Source: an uncultured bacterium
Lineage (GTDB): Bacteria > Actinomycetota > Coriobacteriia > Coriobacteriales > Coriobacteriaceae
Assembly (NCBI GenBank): GCA_905216075.1
Contig: CAJMSO010000097.1
Coordinates: 1-6,654 of the forward strand
Length of the DNA: 6,654 nt
Reading direction: 5' to 3'
Shown: one piece after another, positions 4,296 through 6,654 of the stretch
Position numbering within the stretch: position 1 is the stretch's first letter
Layout: each line of letters begins with the position of its first letter
The notes under the pieces: generated by a model
What the model was told of the DNA's origin: nothing
Databases searched by the model: none
What the model saw: the letters and a program-made list of their open reading frames with translations, nothing else
Position numbers and translations under genes: made by a program

Positions 4296-6653
4296 TTAAG
4301 CGGAACGCTTCGCCTCGAGCTTGGCCTGAGCGGCAGCCAGACGCGCGAGGGGCACGCGATAGGGCGAGCAGGACACGTAGTCCACATCGGCCACGTTAAA
4401 CAGGGCCTTGATGGACTTGGGGTCGCCGCCGTGCTCGCCGCACACGCCAAAGTGCATAACGGGGTTGGTGGTGCGACCCTTCTCGACGGCCATGCGCACC
4501 AGCTCGAGTACCGCCGTGTCGATGGTCTCGAAGGGGTTGTCCTTCAAGATCTTCTTGTGCATGTACAGCGGGATGAACTTGGCCTCGGCATCGTCTCGAG
4601 AGAAGCCGAAGGTCGTCTGCGTGAGGTCGTTGGTGCCAAAGCAGAAGAAGTCGGCGTGCTGCGCGATCTCGTCGGCAACCATGCAGGCACGCGGCAGCTC
4701 GAGCATCGTGCCCACGGGAATATTGAGCTCGACGCCCTCCTCGGCGGAAACCTCGGCGATCACGCGCTCGATGACTTCGCGAGTCTGAACGTGCTCGGCC
4801 GTAATGGAAACGAGCGGAACCATGATCTCGGGACGCGGATCGACGCCCTCCTTGATGAGGCGAGCGGCAGCCGTGGCGACGGCGCGAACCTGCATGAGCG
4901 GCAGATCGCTAAAGACGACGGACAGGCGCACACCGCGCAGACCGAGCATGGGGTTCGACTCGACCATGCCATCGATACGGCGCAGGCGGGCACGCAGGAC
5001 GGCAAGCTCTTCCTCGCTGGCGCCAGCGACTTCCTTCTTGGTGATGGCGACCTCGAGCTCGCGAGGATTATCCAGGAACTCATGAAGCGGCGGATCGAGC
5101 AGGCGAACAACTACGTCGCGACCGGACATGGTCTTGAACATCGCCAGGAAGTCCTCGGTCTGAACCTTGAGCAGGTCGGCAAGGGCCTGCTGCTTCACGG
5201 CCTCATCGTCGGACAAGATAAAGCTCTGGATAATGTTCTTGCGGTCGCCCAGGAACATGTGCTCGGTGCGGCACAGGCCAATAGCCTCGGCACCAAACTC
5301 GAGGGCGGGCTCGGCATCCTCGGGATTGTCGGCGTTGACGCGCACATGGTTGGCGTGGCCACAGGTCTCGTCCAGACGGATCTCGTCGGCCCAGGACAGG
5401 ATGGTGTCCAGGTCGCCGGTGAGCTCGGCGGAGACCAAATCGACAGCGCCATCGACGACGATGCCCTGGGTGCCGTCGATGGAGATGACATTGCCTTCGT
5501 GCAGCACACGATCGCTACCCTCGATGCGCACGACCTTCTCGACGGCGTCGATGTGGAAGCGCTCGACGCCGCAGACGCAGGGCGTACCCATACCGCGAGC
5601 GATAACGGCGGCATGGCTCGTCTTGCCACCGTGGCTGGTCAGGATACCCTCGGCGGCGACCATGCCCTTCAGGTCATCGGGGTTGGTCTCCCAGCGAACC
5701 AAAATGACCTTGTGACCCTCGTTGGCACGCGCGACGGCATCGTCGCTCGAGAACACGACCTCGCCCACGGCGGCACCAGGGCTGGCGTTGAGGCCGCAAG
5801 CCAGAGCCTCGTACTTCTTGGAGGCATCGAACTGCGGATGCAGGAGCTGGTCGAGCTGCGCGGGATCGATGCGGCTCACGGCCTCCTCGCGGGTGATCAG
5901 ACCCTCCTCGACCATTTCGATGGCGATGCGCAGGGCGGCGGTAGCAGTGCGCTTGCCCACGCGGGTCTGGAGCATCCAGAGCTTACCCTGCTCGATGGTG
6001 AACTCGATATCGCACATATCGCGGTAATGATCCTCGAGTGTCAGGAACACGCGCTCGAGTTCCTCACCTGCAGACTCGAGACCCGGAGTGTTCTTGAGGT
6101 CGGCGATGGGCTCGGTGTTGCGGATGCCGGCGACGACATCCTCGCCCTGGGCATTAACCAAAAAGTCACCATAGAACTCCTTGGTGCCGTCGGCCGGGTT
6201 GCGCGTAAAAGCGACGCCGGTCGCAGAGGTCTCCCCCTTGTTGCCAAAGGCCATAACCTGCACGTTGACGGCGGTGCCGAGCTCGTCAGAAATGCCATGC
6301 TGCTTGCGGTAGATGCAGGCGCGCTCGTTCATCCAGCTGCCAAAGACGGCCTGGATGGCAAGGCGCAGCTGGAGCTCCGGATCGTGCGGGAAGACGGGCT
6401 TGCCGTCGGCGACCTCGAGCTCGGGATACAGGGCGGCCTCGACGTTCTCGGAGAAAATGCCCATAAAGGTCTCCACGAGCTCCTGCAGGTCCTCGGCCGA
6501 AAGCTCGGAATCGACACGAGCGCCTGCGACCAGGCGTGCCTGGGTCAGCGCGTTCTCGAACAGGTCGGCATCGACACCCATAACGACGTTGGAGAACATC
6601 TGGATAAAGCGGCGGTAGCTATCCCAGGCAAAACGCGGGTTTTGCGTCTGGGC
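4296..6653 (-). CDS. ppdK: Pyruvate, phosphate dikinase, N-terminus beyond the right edge
   Basis: PPDK interconverts ATP, phosphate and pyruvate with AMP, pyrophosphate and PEP in the cytoplasm. In anaerobes it commonly serves glycolysis or PEP supply. 785 residues are visible against about 870-910 for the family, so about 100 N-terminal residues are missing. The frame is open to the edge, where NPRFAWDSYRRFIQMFSNVVMGV, interrupted by no stop, shows that the ATG at 6599 is internal. In order there are: the rest of the ATP-binding domain (ATGVAFTRNP, NAQGEDVVAGIR, LWMLQTRVGKRT); the phosphohistidine domain with GGKTSHAAV, the swivelling His coded at 5615-5613; and the PEP/pyruvate barrel with LCRTEHMF, RLLDPPLHEF, GTMLELPRA, FGTNDLTQ and VCGEHGGDP, its acid/base Cys coded at 4442-4440. 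The sequence appears intact and active. The active-site loop has Lys where the Clostridium symbiosum enzyme has Met (GGMTSH). The Thr next to Ser-His, the residue phosphorylated by PPDK regulatory proteins in other organisms, is present. Confidence 0.97.
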   Translation of the reverse strand, partial: AQTQNPRFAWDSYRRFIQMFSNVVMGVDADLFENALTQARLVAGARVDSELSAEDLQELVETFMGIFSENVEAALYPELEVADGKPVFPHDPELQLRLAIQAVFGSWMNERACIYRKQHGISDELGTAVNVQVMAFGNKGETSATGVAFTRNPADGTKEFYGDFLVNAQGEDVVAGIRNTEPIADLKNTPGLESAGEELERVFLTLEDHYRDMCDIEFTIEQGKLWMLQTRVGKRTATAALRIAIEMVEEGLITREEAVSRIDPAQLDQLLHPQFDASKKYEALACGLNASPGAAVGEVVFSSDDAVARANEGHKVILVRWETNPDDLKGMVAAEGILTSHGGKTSHAAVIARGMGTPCVCGVERFHIDAVEKVVRIEGSDRVLHEGNVISIDGTQGIVVDGAVDLVSAELTGDLDTILSWADEIRLDETCGHANHVRVNADNPEDAEPALEFGAEAIGLCRTEHMFLGDRKNIIQSFILSDDEAVKQQALADLLKVQTEDFLAMFKTMSGRDVVVRLLDPPLHEFLDNPRELEVAITKKEVAGASEEELAVLRARLRRIDGMVESNPMLGLRGVRLSVVFSDLPLMQVRAVATAAARLIKEGVDPRPEIMVPLVSITAEHVQTREVIERVIAEVSAEEGVELNIPVGTMLELPRACMVADEIAQHADFFCFGTNDLTQTTFGFSRDDAEAKFIPLYMHKKILKDNPFETIDTAVLELVRMAVEKGRTTNPVMHFGVCGEHGGDPKSIKALFNVADVDYVSCSPYRVPLARLAAAQAKLEAKRSA

Positions 6654-6654
6654 G

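Noticed and set aside
6597..6599. ATG at 6599 as the ppdK start
   Set aside because: The frame continues to the window edge with conserved PPDK sequence (NPRFAWDSYRRFIQ), so this Met is internal.

Overview
The window is four genes on the minus strand plus a broken plus-strand gene at the left edge. Protein sequence, GC-rich codon use and strong purine-rich ribosome binding sites suggest a gut actinobacterium of class Coriobacteriia (Collinsella/Olsenella-like). This is an inference from protein style, not a database match. The left ~420 bases code for a peptide ABC transporter permease that reads more like a Clostridia protein.

Reading the minus strand in the direction of transcription (right to left): (1) ppdK, pyruvate phosphate dikinase, runs off the right edge and lacks only its N-terminal ~100 residues. 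(2) After 115 bases containing a GC-rich hairpin comes a 936-residue secreted protein. Its middle (about residues 262-405) has the strand pattern of an aerolysin/ETX-MTX2 type beta-pore-forming toxin. Around this are an unrecognised N-terminal domain, two probable Ig-like domains, an Ala/Ser/Asp/Thr-rich linker and an unrecognised helical C-terminal domain. (3) After 148 bases with a probable promoter and a leader hairpin comes rplS (ribosomal protein L19). (4) After an intrinsic terminator comes the 5' part of rnhB (ribonuclease HII).

rnhB is cut after about 122 codons, exactly where the permease gene from the other strand is also cut. Two unrelated genes therefore meet tail to tail, both without their 3' ends, at about base 421-425. 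This is either a chimeric assembly join or a real rearrangement breakpoint, and it should be settled before using the left edge for synteny.

The housekeeping genes (ppdK, rplS, rnhB) look ordinary. The item most worth attention is the large secreted aerolysin-like protein lying between ppdK and rplS, with its own ribosome binding site and signal peptide. Its function is predicted only from pattern recognition. No tRNA, rRNA, CRISPR array, insertion sequence or gene-free stretch over 300 bases was seen.
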